Assembly (NCBI GenBank): GCA_020137815.1
Contig: CM035351.1
Coordinates: 7,499,315 to 7,563,314, forward strand
Reading direction: 5' to 3'
Source of the DNA: Hormiphora californensis
Lineage: Eukaryota > Ctenophora > Tentaculata > Cydippida > Pleurobrachiidae
DNA length: 64,000 bases
Part shown: positions 1 through 11,626 of the stretch, piece by piece
Position numbering within the stretch: position 1 is the stretch's first letter
Layout of the letters: each line of letters opens with the position of its first letter
Translations under genes and position numbers: made by a program
Notes under the pieces: model-generated
Database searches by the model: none
What the model was told of the DNA's origin: nothing
What the model saw: only the letters and a program-made list of their open reading frames with translations

Positions 1-665
1 ATTCTGGGAGTGGAGAGGATTTGACTGCATCTAACTCTTGACAGGCAGCAGAGACCTGGGCAGCGAGGTCGGGACATTTTGTACATTCTGGGGTTGGGGA
101 GGATTTAACTGCATCTAACTCTTGACAGACTTCAGAGACCTGGGCAGCGAGTTCGGGACATTTTGTACATTCTGGGAGTGGGGAGGATTTAACTGCATCT
201 AACTCTTGACAGACAGCAGAGACCTGGGCAGCGAGTTCGGGACACTTTGTGCACTCAGTTGATTTGAGAGTGTCTAATTCTTGGGAAAGAGTAGAGATTT
301 GTGCCAACAGTTCAGGACAATTATTACATTGAGCTGGTGGAGAATCTTGGAGGTTCGCCAGCTGTTGGGAGACATCGCCAATCTGAGCTTCTAATTCCGG
401 ACATTTCATACACTCAGGAACAATGTTGGGAGTAGATTTAAGAGTTTCTAGCTCCTGAGACACGACAGAGATCTGGGCTTGGAGTTTGGGACATTTAGAA
501 CACTGTGAAGATGTCTGCTGGATGTTCGCCATTTCATGTGACATGGCCTCTATCTGGGCGGTTAGTTGAGGACACTCTGTACAGGGTGGTGCAGTCCGGA
601 GTGCCTCTTTCTCCACTATCATGGCCTCTATCTGGGCCTTTAGTTCGGGACACTCTGTACAGGAT
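1..665 (-). repeat. Tandem Cys-x2-Cys-Pro coiled-coil repeats in the kinesin tail
   Basis: In the kinesin frame this stretch encodes eight successive units, each starting C-x2-C-P (CTECP, CTECP, CSKCP, CMKCP, CNNCP, then CTKCP three times), followed by a heptad-like segment such as [19 protein letters not shown]. The last three units are exactly 84 bp (28 residues, four heptads) and nearly identical in DNA, so they are recent copies. The earlier units are 25-31 residues long and diverged. The array continues past base 1. The copies are in-frame and the cysteine pair is kept in every unit. Confidence 0.9.
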
Positions 666-3600
666 GCAGTCCGGAGTGCCTCCTTCTCTTCCTCCAGCAG
701 TGAGATTCTCTGGGAGAGTGTTGATGATATCTCCAGCTTCTCATTAGACAGCTCAGTGTACCTCCGTGACAGGTCGGCACTATTCTTAGTGAGCTGCTCA
801 AACCGGAGACTGTAGTCAACACTTGCTAACTGAAGGTGCATCATCTTGTCCTCAGCCTCGTTTAACTCCATGGTTTTGGTTTCCAGCTGCACGCTCTTCT
901 CCTCCCACTGTAGAGCTCTGTCCACTACCTGCTCCAGTGGGAGATGTTGGACTCGTGCCAGAAGATCCTCGGAAGATGACAATTGAGCCTGGAGATCGGT
1001 TATTTGTTGTGTAAGGGTGGCGTTCTCCGTCACATGTCCCGCAATCTTTCTTTCCAATTCTTGAATTTGCTGAATCAAGTTCTCCTGTTGTTCAGAGGAT
1101 GGGGAGTTGTTGAATTCCTCTCCTCTCCTCTGCAGGCTCTCTATCTCTGCCATTATCCGCTGCCTCTCAACATCAAACTCACTGCTAACAACAGCCAGCT
1201 TGTTCTGTGCCTCTGTGATCTGGACATTTGCCAGCTCCAGTTCTCCCCTGAACTTCTCCTGAAGATCCTCCATCGCTGAATCCTTGGCACTCAAAACTTC
1301 TTCCTGAAGTCTGTCACATCTTTCTAGGACAGCCCTCAGTTCTTCATCTTTCTGTCCCAGATCCTGTTGGTATTTGAGGAGTGCTTCAGATAACTCTCTC
1401 CTAGAATCTTCCAATAACTTTTCAAGCTCAACACGAGTAGACTGTATTTCATCCCTATCTCTTACAGCAGCCTCCAGGTTTAGTGTTAACTCCTGTACAG
1501 CAGTGCTTCTCTCACCCTCCAGTTCATTGCGGAGGGTTTTTAAGGATTTCTGATGCTCTTGATCCATCTTTCCAATCTCTGATTTTAGTGTAGCAACCTG
1601 AGAATAAGCACATGCAAGCTCGTGTTCCTTCTGTTCTGTTATCTCTGTTGTCCTTTGAGTGTTTGAATCCTCTACAGTTTCCATGTCTACTGCTCCAGAA
1701 TTTTCTAGCTGTTCGATTTTAGAATTCAGTTCTGTGTTCTGTTCAGTTAACTGCTTCATATGCTCTTTTAATTTCGTCATTTGAGCAATAGCATCTTCAT
1801 GGGCAGTCTTCACCTGTCCAAGAGATGATTCGTGAACAGCAATGACAGCCTGGGCTTCTTTAAGTGCCTCCTCGAGCTCTCTAGTCCTGATCTCAGATTC
1901 CTCTTGCAGTGCTCCACTCTCCTCTACTGCCCGCTGCTGCATCACCGAGAACTCTTGGTTCTTCCTCTCAGCAGCTTCTTCTAGACTCTGTACAGTTTCC
2001 TGTAGTGATGCTATCCTCCCCTCAAGATCACCCCATTCCTCCTCAGATCTCTGACCCGATTTGGCAGTCTCCAGAGATTTCTCTAGCTCACTAATCTGGT
2101 GCTCAGCCTCAGTTTTAGTGCACTTCAAAGTTTCGGATAGACGCGTGATTTCGTGTGATTTGGCCTCAACCTCTGCTTTCAAGTTCTCGAAATCTTCTGG
2201 AGTGAGTGTATCGCTGGTACTGTCCGTCTTCCGTTTTTTACTCTGAAATAGAAAGGGGTTACCAGACGTGAATGTCAATTCAAAAGAAGCAACTTCATAG
2301 AAAGTTTATACTTCAATGAGCGGAACAGAGACAGAAAGACAGATAAGCAACTGTCGGTGCAACTTACGGGACTGGAAAAGGGAGAAGGATCTGAGGTGGA
2401 GAGTTGCGATAGTCGCTGCTCCAACTCGACACGCTGTTCCTCGGCCTCAGCAAGAATCATGTTGTTTCTGTTCTCCAACTGTTGGGCCCTTTCAGCGTTA
2501 TTCTCTATCTGGTTCATCAGATCCAGTCTCTCCTCACCTGGGGGGGGGGGGGGGTGAGATTCAGAACACACCTGGTATAGTTCATATATCATCAAGAAGC
2601 TCCTGATTCTAATCTAGAACTCCTAAACTAAAGCTAGTATTCATTACCCGCGGCAATAAGGATACTTTTCAGTTCCTCTAACCGAGTATCACGTTCCTCC
2701 AAAGTAGCTCTCAGCTGCTCAATTTGCTCCTGTTGATCATCAATTGTATCCTGCATTCTATCTCCCATCTCTGTACACATGGCCTCAAGACTGTCATGTG
2801 AGCTCTGTAGGGTGATAAGAATTGTGGTTACTGATCTTAGGGGAATGTGAGAGTATTCGAAACTTTTGAAAAGTGTTGAGAAAAGTGCATTTAACGTATG
2901 GTAACGTACTTGCAATCGGAGTGATTTTTGTCGTTCCTTTTCAAGGTTTGTCCGACACATCTCATACTCGAGCTCTATCGTGTCAGCTTCGTCGGTGGTC
3001 CTTCTTCGTCTATCTGATACGAGGGTAGGCAAGGCACCACCAGCCCCAAACAGATTTTTCACCACATCAGTATCATCTGTATAGGAGGGGTGGGGTTACT
3101 ATTGAGGGGGAGGGGAGATGGAGGTGGGTAATATTGTGAAGGAGGAGTGGGCAGTTAACACAGTATTGATTATTGAAGTTATGTCAGGGGGTGGTACCTG
3201 AATTGGAGATCCTGCTGTTTTTAAAGAAAATGTTCCTCGGTGAGGGCATGAGACCACCCGGACCATGGAAGAACGTCTCTCTCCGACCTTTCCTACCACC
3301 AGCAGGCTTTCCACCGGCCATCTGACTCTTTAGAGCCTGTACCTCAGTATCTTTTATCTTCATATTGGACTCTAGTTGGTTTTTCTCTTCTAGCTCTTTC
3401 TCTAGCGTCCTAGAGAGGGAGATGATCACTGTTAGCATAACATGCATCAGGGCATTGTAGGGGGTAGGGGGCTATTCTCCTAGTGCCGGCGATATCGCTT
3501 TGCAATAGTCCCCTTTGGGCTTGCCGTTGGCAAGCCCTGGCACTCTGTTGATAGATAGATAGATCAGGGCATTGTGGTCTGACGCGGAATACAAATCTTA

Positions 3601-5662
3601 CTTGATTCTCTTCTCATATTTCAGGATGATAGCTTTGTCATTCATCGTTTCATTGATCTTTGGCTTGTTTTTCATCATCTTAGCACTCTTCGCAAACTAA
3701 TGGCATAAACAGAACGTTAATTACAGAACATCACATGTCAGTGCATTTAGTTTAAATAAGTGGAGTGTCTACAGATTGGAGCTGGGTTCTCAGTTCTCAC
3801 CCTTAGTGTGGAGTGTGACTCCTCTACAGCCACTGGGGTCATGGTGCAGAGTACACAGGTCTTGGCATTTCCACCCAGGGACGATTGAAGGATCCGAGTT
3901 AGTCGGGACTCACGGAATGGGATCACACTAGTGAGAGAGAGGGGGAGTTAGTCGGGACTCACGAAATGGGATCACACTAGTGAGAGAGGGGGGAGTTAGT
4001 CGGGATTCAGGACTCGCGGAATGGGATCACACTAGTGAGAGGGGGAGTTTAAACATATGATATTACTCCGGGAAGGAATGCGTTTGAACGTAATATATGT
4101 ATCACTGGTTGTGGAGGGGGGAGTTTAGAAGGTAATTTATATTCACTTACACTTCACTGACATCTGAGAGCTTGGCAATGACCTTGCTAAGGACCATGAG
4201 ACTGTTATTGATATGTCCTCCCTCCTTCAACCTGATCCCCTCAGCTCCAGTCGCCTTCGCCCTCTCACTGCCAGCAAGATCAACTAGGTTCAACTGGCTG
4301 CATCTCACAGTCCGAGCCTGGCCATCTGCCTCCATCTCACAACCCTTGTCAGTGCTCTCTACCACCTGCAGGAGATACAGATATGGAACGATAGTGCTAC
4401 AATAATGAACAGCTCTAGGGCCTCAAATCAAAATGACTTGTTTCATGTTCCAAACTCTCTCAAAAAAGAACATGCCCATGGGGTAGGTGGGTGGTGGGGT
4501 TTACATACCAGACGGAAGATTGTGTGAGATCTGCTAGATCTCTCGTTCATGTTGGTGGCTGCAAAGTGTCGCTGGACCTCCCCACTCTCTAGATAACTGA
4601 AGATATCCTCCTCACAGGTGACCAGGACTTCAGTGAGATCCTTTACATATACTTCACCCCTGATGTTCTCCCTTACTTTTAATTTCTGAGGACAAGAGAT
4701 ACTAGAGTTAGTATTACATGATACAAGATCATGGCTCCCGGACGCTTGACCGACTGGACGCTTGACCGAATGAAATTCAATCCCCCTTATCTCTTAACCC
4801 CTAACCCCTAACCACACCCCTAACCCTCACCCTAACCCTAACCCCCACCCTACCCTAACCCTAACCCCACCCTAACCCTAACCATTAACCTAAAACGTAG
4901 CCCTAAAACTTGGTCGGTCATGCGTCTAGTCGGTCAACAGTCCGGACACCCAAGATCATGTCGTGTGTAAGGGACATAACACCAAGCTTTCCCTAGTCAC
5001 CCCGGCAACGCCTCTTCCCTCACCTTTTTCTCTGGATTGATGAGGTCGGTAATAGTTTCATTATAAATCTCCATATAGGATACTCGAAGAAGGAAGGACC
5101 TGGAGTCAGCATGGTCTGCACAATACGCAAAGATGTCCTTGACAGCTCGAGGAATTATTCCCCTGTCCTCACTGTTTCCCATCATTGTGTGAGTCTTGCC
5201 CGAGGAGGTCTGGCCGTATGCAAATATTGTTGCTGAAATAATGGAGAGATTTATTAATGTTTGTTGTTGCAGCTGGTAACAAAAAAACTACTGGGGTTCG
5301 GGTCATGACGGGAGGAGATTTGAGGGGGAATATATTACCATTGATTCCTTCCATAGCAGAAATAACAAGATCCCTTCCTAACTCTTCATAAGTTTCCTCA
5401 TTAGTGACATGCTCTGATAGTACTTTATCTGAAAAACAAGGCGTGACGTTTAGAAGTATGAATTAGAATTTATCTTCCCTCATTTTATAACTAAATGCCA
5501 ATATATGCACCCACCGAATGTGTATGCGGCATCATTCCTGTTAATCTCCCAGATTGATTGGTCATGGGATTGCCACCTGATTGGTTCGCACGCTTTCAGC
5601 TCTCGGTTGATCAACTTCCGAACCCGAATGGCAACCCTTACACCACTACTCTCTGATGCCAT
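1..5662 (-). CDS. CENPE-like: Kinesin-7 / CENP-E-like motor protein, 5' part (runs off left edge)
   Basis: Plus-end-directed microtubule motor; CENP-E family members link kinetochores to microtubules during chromosome congression. I read 12 exons: 5515-5662 (ATG at 5662, [15 protein letters not shown]), 5339-5428, 5024-5232, 4509-4685, 4151-4365, 3801-3927, 3602-3696, 3198-3409, 2910-3076, 2648-2804, 2368-2537 and 2242 to beyond base 1. All junctions keep frame. The motor domain spans about residues 1-330: P-loop GQTSSGKT near 86-93, [18 protein letters not shown], switch I NERSSRSH near 196, switch II DLAGSE near 237. The neck reads [13 protein letters not shown], as in CENP-E. Everything after about residue 400 is coiled coil, ending in Cys-x2-Cys-Pro repeats. 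At least 1330 residues are encoded here; vertebrate CENP-E is about 2700. Exon 12 exceeds 2.2 kb, whereas the motor exons are 90-215 bp. The motor family is secure; CENP-E orthology is likely. Confidence 0.9.
3899..4048. repeat. Triplicated 3' splice acceptor of kinesin exon 6
   Basis: A 48-49-bp unit is repeated three times. Each unit contains, on the minus strand, the pyrimidine tract, the acceptor ctcactag and the first codons of exon 6 (TGTGATCCCATT...). Only the copy nearest the exon body (acceptor at 3928-3930) joins exon 5 to an open frame. Use of either upstream copy runs into the TAG of the next acceptor. Confidence 0.9.
4797..4905. repeat. Degenerate telomere-type repeat (CCCTAA)n in kinesin intron 3
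   Basis: About 110 bp of imperfect CCCTAA/CCCCTAA units, the C-rich form of the animal telomere repeat TTAGGG. They sit in the intron at 4686-5023 and are flanked by the palindromic words 'ggacgcttgaccga' and 'tcggtcatgcgtcta'. A reverse-orientation counterpart lies at 17963-18027. Confidence 0.8.
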
Positions 5663-6673
5663 GGCTAAACAGGGGTGTTAACTTGTTATAATGAGAGAGG
5701 GTCCAGCAACTTGCTGGCAGCAAGGCAAGTGTGAACAATGTATAGGTGCATTGCAATAGCGGGGATTGTTGGGGAATGGTAGCAGAACAACGTAATAAAT
5801 GGTGAGCTAGAAATATGACGGGGCAAGCCAGAGAACTGTCAGTGGGTTTGGCAGTCAAACAGGGGGGCAGGTTTCTGGTGCGAATGTACGGAGTGTAAAA
5901 TTCCCACGGTAAGGAGGTGCGCGCGTCGTTTCGTTTCAATTGTCGCGGGTAACTCGCGCGTCAGAAGATCACCCCTGAAGGGAGGTGACCGCGCGTTACC
6001 TCCATGTTCCACCTTATCGAGGGACCCGTCCTTGGCACACGCCTGGGATAACCATACACAGGTGAAATAAATCTGAGTTCTGATTATTTTAGATACTAGA
6101 AAACCCGTTGAAGTAAAGCGTAACTGTGAACTGAATACGACACGGGCATGTACTATAATAATATACCCACTATAGAACACCATGAACACTGCACCCTGAA
6201 CACTCTGAACACCCTAAACACCCTAAATACTCTCTATTTACAGATCCGTGAATTAAATTTTGCCCCTCTTATCTTCCCCTTATTGATTGTTGCATGTCAT
6301 AGGGGAGGAGGCACATAGGTCCGATGCTGAGTAATGACAGAACACCTAGGGGTGGTTAACCACGAGTCCTAAAAAGACTGGCTGTATTTTATGTACGGTG
6401 GCAAACGTGGGCTAAAGTGTGTAGTGAACCACTGAACATGCACCACTCTGCCTTCTATAGGCTTAGTGGAACAAACCAGTTGTAAATTATGCACTCAGAG
6501 TCCTTCAGTTCAACTCCCATTTTATGTTGTCCTGGCTAACTCTAGAGAGATCCAAATCCCTTGCTAGTGATTCATGTTACTACGGTCACAAATTCATTAT
6601 AAAATCTCTTCTACCCAGCGCCAGCTGGAAGTGTAGTAGAGTCGGTTCGCCGCCTTTATTTCTAATGCTATGA
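5663..6673. other. Intergenic stretch between the kinesin start and the LINE
   Basis: This is the upstream region of the kinesin gene (it reads away from its ATG at 5662) and then the 5' flank of the LINE. I see no coding exon, TATA box or repeat array. A pyrimidine-rich AG (cccctgtttag) lies 2 bases before the kinesin ATG. The 5' end of the LINE cannot be placed. Confidence 0.4.
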
Positions 6674-9600
6674 TTGTCTTGTCTGTGGAGTCACGCCCGC
6701 AGACGTAAATGCAGTGAAAGAAAAATAATGATGGAAAGTTTTTATAAGGATATTAGCCAAACGTTCATTGGAACTCTAAACTGTCGTACCTTACGTACAG
6801 TCGAACGGCAAGAGGAGCTGGCTTATAAGTTCTGCAATAGCAAACTTGGTGTGCTCGCAATTCAAGAACATCGGATAGTGCATGCACCGGGTGAGGTTAT
6901 ACGCATTACTCCGGCTGGGTCAGACTGCATCCTCTTAACATCTACAGCCGAGAGAAACCAGAGAGGGGCTTCAGTGGGGGGCGTGGGGATCGCCATGAGG
7001 GCAGCAGCGTGGAAGCTGATTACGGAGAAGGAGGTTGTCTCACCTCGCATCCTAAAGGTTACGTTTGCAGGGAACCCTCGTTTCACTGTAGTTTCTGTGT
7101 ATTCACCAACTGAGGGCTACAGCAGAGATGAAGTAGAGAAGTTTCACCATGACCTAAGGGATTGTATAAACACTATCCCTGCTCACAATCTAGTGGTCGT
7201 GGCGGGAGATTTCAATGCGAAACTCGGCCGGTCGGATTCCCCCTCAGGATGGTATTACCACAAGAGCACTAGCCCTAATGGACTCTGTCTGAAGGAGACT
7301 CTACGGGAGGCGAATATGGAGGTTGCTAATGTGCGTTTTCAGAAACGGAAATGCCGCCTCTGGACTCACCTTTCGGACGGTACTCTCAGTAAATCCACCA
7401 AGGACTATATACTAGTGCGTAGGAAATGGCGGAACAGTATCAAGGACGCCGATGTATCTGAGATATTTAGTTCTCTCGGATCGGACCATAGGGCGGTCAC
7501 TGTTAAACTGAAGCTAACACTGCGGAAACGTAAAACACCCCCGGGGAGGACCTCTTACTGCTACGAGGAGCTGAAATCTAGCCCAGAACTGCAGGAGAGG
7601 TTCTCTGTGGAGGTGCATAACCGCTTCGCAGTGTTAGATTCAGCCATAGAAAACAGGGAAGATGCGACCGAGCGATATGGATGTCTAGTTGAAGCTGTTG
7701 GACAGACGAGCAAAGCTCTGCTGGGGAAGAAGCGAAAGAGGATCAGAGACGTGGTGGCTGATGATTTCAGGGTTAAACGAGCAAGGGAAAATGTGGAGAC
7801 TGCAAGCCAGCAGTACCATTCTGCCCCATCTGAGGAAACCTTGGATAGAATCGGAACCGCGAAGAAGGACCTACAGAATGCGTATGAAAATGTGCACTCT
7901 GAAATTCTGGAGAACAAGATCAGTAAGGTTGAGGTTGCTACTAAGCACGCCAAGACCAGGGAAAGCTGGAGGTTGATCAACGAAATTTCGGGACGACACC
8001 AGCGAGAGCAAAGTCAGATTGAGGGTGACTCAGCCGATGATAGAGTTGAGATATGGTACAACCATTTCAAGACCCTACTCGGGACACAGGTTGAATCGAC
8101 TGATGGAGATCTGGAAATTCCGGAGATTCACCCTCCTGGCCCAATCGAAGTTGGCCCCTTTACCCGAGACGAGCTGAAGTCAGCGAAGTCTAGACTGAAG
8201 GAAGCCAAGGCGTTTGGGGATGACTCAATCCCTCCAGAAATACTAAAGAGATGCGATGTGGATGACATTGTACTGGAGTTCTGTAACGGAGCACTAAATG
8301 GGGAAGGAGTCCCGGATCAGTGGCGAATAAGCAACCTGATCCCAGTCCCAAAAAAGGGCGACCTTTCAAAACCCGGCAACTACCGTGGGATAGCTCTGAC
8401 TTCGATTGTAGCTAAAACGCTAAATCGGATGATCCTCCACAGAATTAGGCCCCATGTGGAAACTCTGCTCAGCGATAATCAGAACGGGTTCAGGGAAGGC
8501 CGATCCACTACTAATCATGTTCTCACTTTGAGGCGGATTCTTGAAGGTGCGAGGGCAAAGAATCTTCCTGTTGCGATGGTATTTATAGATTTCTGCAAAG
8601 CCTTCGACAGCATCAACAGGAAATCTTTGATGAAGATTCTCAGAGCGTATGGGATCCCAGCACGGATAGTGGACCTTATATCTTGGCTCTACACAAACAC
8701 AAGGGCAAAGGTCATTACCGCTGATGGAGAATCTGCTCTCTTTGAAATTGTTGCCGGGGTGTTACAGGGCGATACGCTCGCACCCTATCTATTTATAATA
8801 GCACTGGACTACTGCATCAGTACGGCACTCTCGAGGCACCCGGAGATTGGTTTCACCATCCAACCAGCACGGGGTACCAGATCTCGACCGATTGAGGCTC
8901 AACGGGTATCGGATACGGAGTTTGCTGACGATCTAGTGCTCCTTGCCGACTCTACTGAACAACTTGGAACTCTGCTCAAGGAGGTGGAAACCGTGTGTGG
9001 CCAAATTGGCCTCCGTTGTAACCTTGGTAAGACAGAATTCCTGACAGAGGGCATCGATAACCCAGGGCAGTTAACATCTCTGTCGGGAGAGAGCATCAAG
9101 AGGGTACAGGACTTCAAGTATCTTGGTAGTTGGATCGCCGACTCCACCCGGGACATTAACACTAGAAAGGCTAAAGCATGGGTGGCATGTCATAAACTCA
9201 AGAAGATCTGGAACTCGAGTCTTAAAGATGAGCTAAAGGTCCGATTGTTTGTGGCATGTGTAGAATCTGTTCTGCTGTACGGCTGTGAGACTTGGACGCT
9301 TACTAGGGATCAAGAGCGTAGTCTAAACGGCACCTACACTCGAATGCTCAGGATGGCACTGAATAAAAACCAGTATCTCCTGAGGATGACCAACTGCGAG
9401 CTGTATGGTGACCTACCGATTCTCAGCACCAAAATAGCAGAGAGACGCCTGAGACATGCTGGCCACGCGTTTAGACACCCAGAGCTAACACTTCACTCAG
9501 TATTGTTATGGGAACCCTCCCACGGTAAAACGAAAAGAGGGAGACCAAACCTTACATTCGTGGACACCATACGAAGAGATACTGGAGTGAAGAGCGTAGC

Positions 9601-9679
9601 AGAGATATCTTCAATGATGGCTGGCCGAGATCCTTGGCGAAAACTGACCTACAGCGTTCGAGAATACCACTCGCCTTAA
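6674..9679 (+). mobile_element. LINE-type retrotransposon, intact endonuclease-reverse transcriptase ORF
   Basis: One uninterrupted ORF of 1001 residues. It copies element RNA into the genome by target-primed reverse transcription. The N-terminal part is an apurinic-type (exonuclease/endonuclease/phosphatase) endonuclease: GTLNCRTL near residue 33, IQEHR near 63, VVAGDFNAKLG near 178, SDHRAV near 270. The reverse transcriptase follows: GNYRGIALTSIVAKTLNR, GFREGRSTTNH, FIDFCKAFDSIN, GVLQGDTLAPYLF and the catalytic FADD near residue 750. The C-terminus has the RLRHAGHAFR and KRGRPNLTF words seen in RTE-group proteins. The single ORF and its length fit the RTE clade, but this is tentative. Met19/Met20 are alternative starts. 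I see no poly(A), simple-repeat tail or target duplication, so the ends are undefined. The open frame suggests a young copy. Confidence 0.9.
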
Positions 9680-9888
9680 GTCAAGTGAATTAAAGGAGAA
9701 TGTTGAATACATGTTTGGATACACCCTCTCGTGCCCCGAGGACTCACAGTTCTCTCTTGTATCTCTCTATGCTGAATCACCAACTCACAATCTTCTCTTC
9801 AAGAAGTTAGTATGGATCGAGTTAGTTACTTATTATATTTTCTCAAAAAACTTAGTGGATGAACGGGGAGTTAATCAACAAAGAGTAA

Positions 9889-9985
9889 TGCAGTCGGACC
9901 CTGATATAACCTCCCTTGCCCCCATATATAGGAAATTAACAGTATTTGACCCTGATTTACTGGGCACCCTGATTTAACGGGCTCA
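9889..9985. mobile_element. Decayed copy of the CAGTCGGACCCCGATTTA MITE family
   Basis: Starts 'gcagtcggaccctgatataac' and repeats the subterminal words 'gaccctgatttactgggcaccctgattta' found in the clearer copies at 11451 and 37907. Its right terminal inverted repeat is missing. Confidence 0.6.
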
Positions 9986-10065
9986 CGATTATTAAATTTT
10001 CAAAATTCCCTACTAAATTAATTTATTAAATTCGTTTTCTTTGGTTTTCGTATTAAATCCCGATA

Positions 10066-10260
10066 TTAATTATGTTTCTCCTCCAGGTGCGAGGGAGCAT
10101 TCCAATTGGTGGAGACGAAATACACCAGTTCCATTGACATGCAGGCCCACTTGTCAAAGTTTACACAACACAGATCATTGCCACTCTTCCCCTGTGTGAT
10201 GTAACCTCCGATCTGTATCACCGCAGAACCATCATGGACTGATAGATTACTGGAAAGACT
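10066..10260 (-). CDS. Possible last exon of an unidentified gene (beta-propeller-like?)
   Basis: An acceptor (tattccag) at about 10261 opens a frame of 64 codons to a stop at 10066. It contains VIQIGGYI, which resembles one strand of a kelch-type propeller blade, followed by DLCCVNFDKWACMSMEL. The composition is protein-like, and the segment lies on the same strand as the kinesin gene. No partner exon was found upstream, so it may be a relic or part of a gene with long introns. Not recognised with certainty. Confidence 0.3.
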   Translation of the reverse strand, partial: SLSSNLSVHDGSAVIQIGGYITQGKSGNDLCCVNFDKWACMSMELVYFVSTNWNAPSHLEEKHN

Positions 10261-10488
10261 CTGGAATAAAGATATTATAAAAGAGAACCGAGACAATTTG
10301 TCAATCAGTTTGCTTTTGAAAGAGAAGTTGAGACAGACGAGAAATATCCTAAGTTTTAACCCTGAATTTTATACTTGTTTCACATTTATTTACTTGCCCC
10401 ATTAAATTTATGTTTTTTACTTTTGTGATAAACACAGAAGCGCTCTGATTTCTCGCCCCATTTTGGCCCACGTTGCTCGATATAGTCG

Positions 10489-10709
10489 AATTTTTTATTT
10501 AAGCGACAGGCCGCCGCGCATACAATTGGTTAATTGGTCATATCTCCGGTTCCTGATAAGATAGAGACTTGATCCTGGTTGCGTTGGAAAGATAAAATTT
10601 TTATCTTTCTAATGGCACCAAGAAAAAGTCGCTAGCTTATCAGGAACCGGAAATCGATTTCAAGCGCTGCATTTTGATGCGCGGCGGCCTGTCGCTTAAA
10701 TAAAAAATT
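10489..10709. mobile_element. Foldback MITE with 33-bp perfect terminal inverted repeats
   Basis: 10489-10521 and 10677-10709 are perfect inverted copies (aattttttatttaagcgaca...). Nested inside are a second inverted pair, ccggttcctgataag (10546-10560) against 10636-10650, and a central palindrome (aagataaaatttttatctt). The 221-bp unit could fold into one long hairpin. It has no coding capacity, and I see no clear target duplication. Confidence 0.85.
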
Positions 10710-11450
10710 GGACTTTACATGTCGGGAACGCGCGATGACCACACTACGCAGTGAGTGAATATTGCGCGCAAACATGTTCAGTTCAACCGGACAAATTAAA
10801 TGGGGCACGCGTCTTTTTGTAGTTAACGGTGCAAACAACTGCCGCGCGCTCGCGATTTCTTTGCATTTTATTTGGAAACAATTTATTTTTAAAAATCCGC
10901 ACCTTTTTGAAACTTTTTGCGTTTCGTGTTGACCATGAATTAATTTATTATATAAGAACTCCGGTCAGTTCTCATCTTGCCAATCCGTTTTCCGGGAACC
11001 CCTGGCCAAAGGACATTAAAATTCACATAACGACCAAGTTTCATATCGATTGGATAAGATTTTGGGTGGCTACGGTGAAAAATATCGTATTTTTGGCATT
11101 TTTAACTTTCCCGACGCGATTTACGACCCTTAAACATTGAGTTACGGGAAATCGCCATCAAGTAAAATGAAGTTCAAACGATTCTCTTTCCCCACTATTG
11201 CGTTAGTTTTTTGATTTAGAGCCGTTTTCAGGGTCTTAGAAGCGTTTGAAAAATGTAAGTCTTTTTGTCGCAATGACGTCACCCCGTGACGTCACTGCTG
11301 TAAAGATCGGATCAAAAATCTGAGCCCGTACTTACATCCGCCTTGGTCCAAGGTACCAGTGTACAAATTTTCAGGGGTCTAGCTCAAAAACTGTGGGAGG
11401 AGTTTGAAAAACCAATTAACGGACAGACTGACTAACATTATGGAATTTAT
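10710..11450. other. Non-coding repeat-like DNA with paired TGACGTCA-type sites
   Basis: No exon is visible. The stretch at 11270-11296 reads tgacgtcaccccgtgacgtcac, two CRE-like octamers 4 bases apart. The following 'aattaacggacagactgac...' text looks like transposon filler. I call no promoter, because no gene starts nearby. Confidence 0.35.
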
Positions 11451-11626
11451 TACAGTCGGACCCCGATTTACCGGGCCCCGATTTACCGGAACCTCGATTT
11501 ACCGGGAGGGTAAACTTCCCCCGATATAGGAAAGTAACGGTATTTGACCCCGATATACCGGGCACCCCGATTTACCGGGCAAAACGCTTTCCCCCGAGCA
11601 TCCCGGTAAATCGGGGTCCAACTGTA
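11451..11626. mobile_element. MITE, pogo/Tc1-like ends, copy 2
   Basis: Begins TACAGTCGGACCCCGATTTA and ends with the inverted form TAAATCGGGGTCCAACTGTA, both flush with TA, as expected for a Tc1/mariner/pogo-type insertion. The interior repeats 'ccccgatttaccggg' several times in direct and inverted order. Non-coding. Confidence 0.8.

Noticed and set aside
7561-7980. Antisense ORF within the LINE
   Set aside because: A shadow of the highly open sense frame; no protein features.
11265-11300. CRE promoter element
   Set aside because: The paired TGACGTCA-like sites are striking, but no transcription unit starts nearby and the region looks like repeat DNA.
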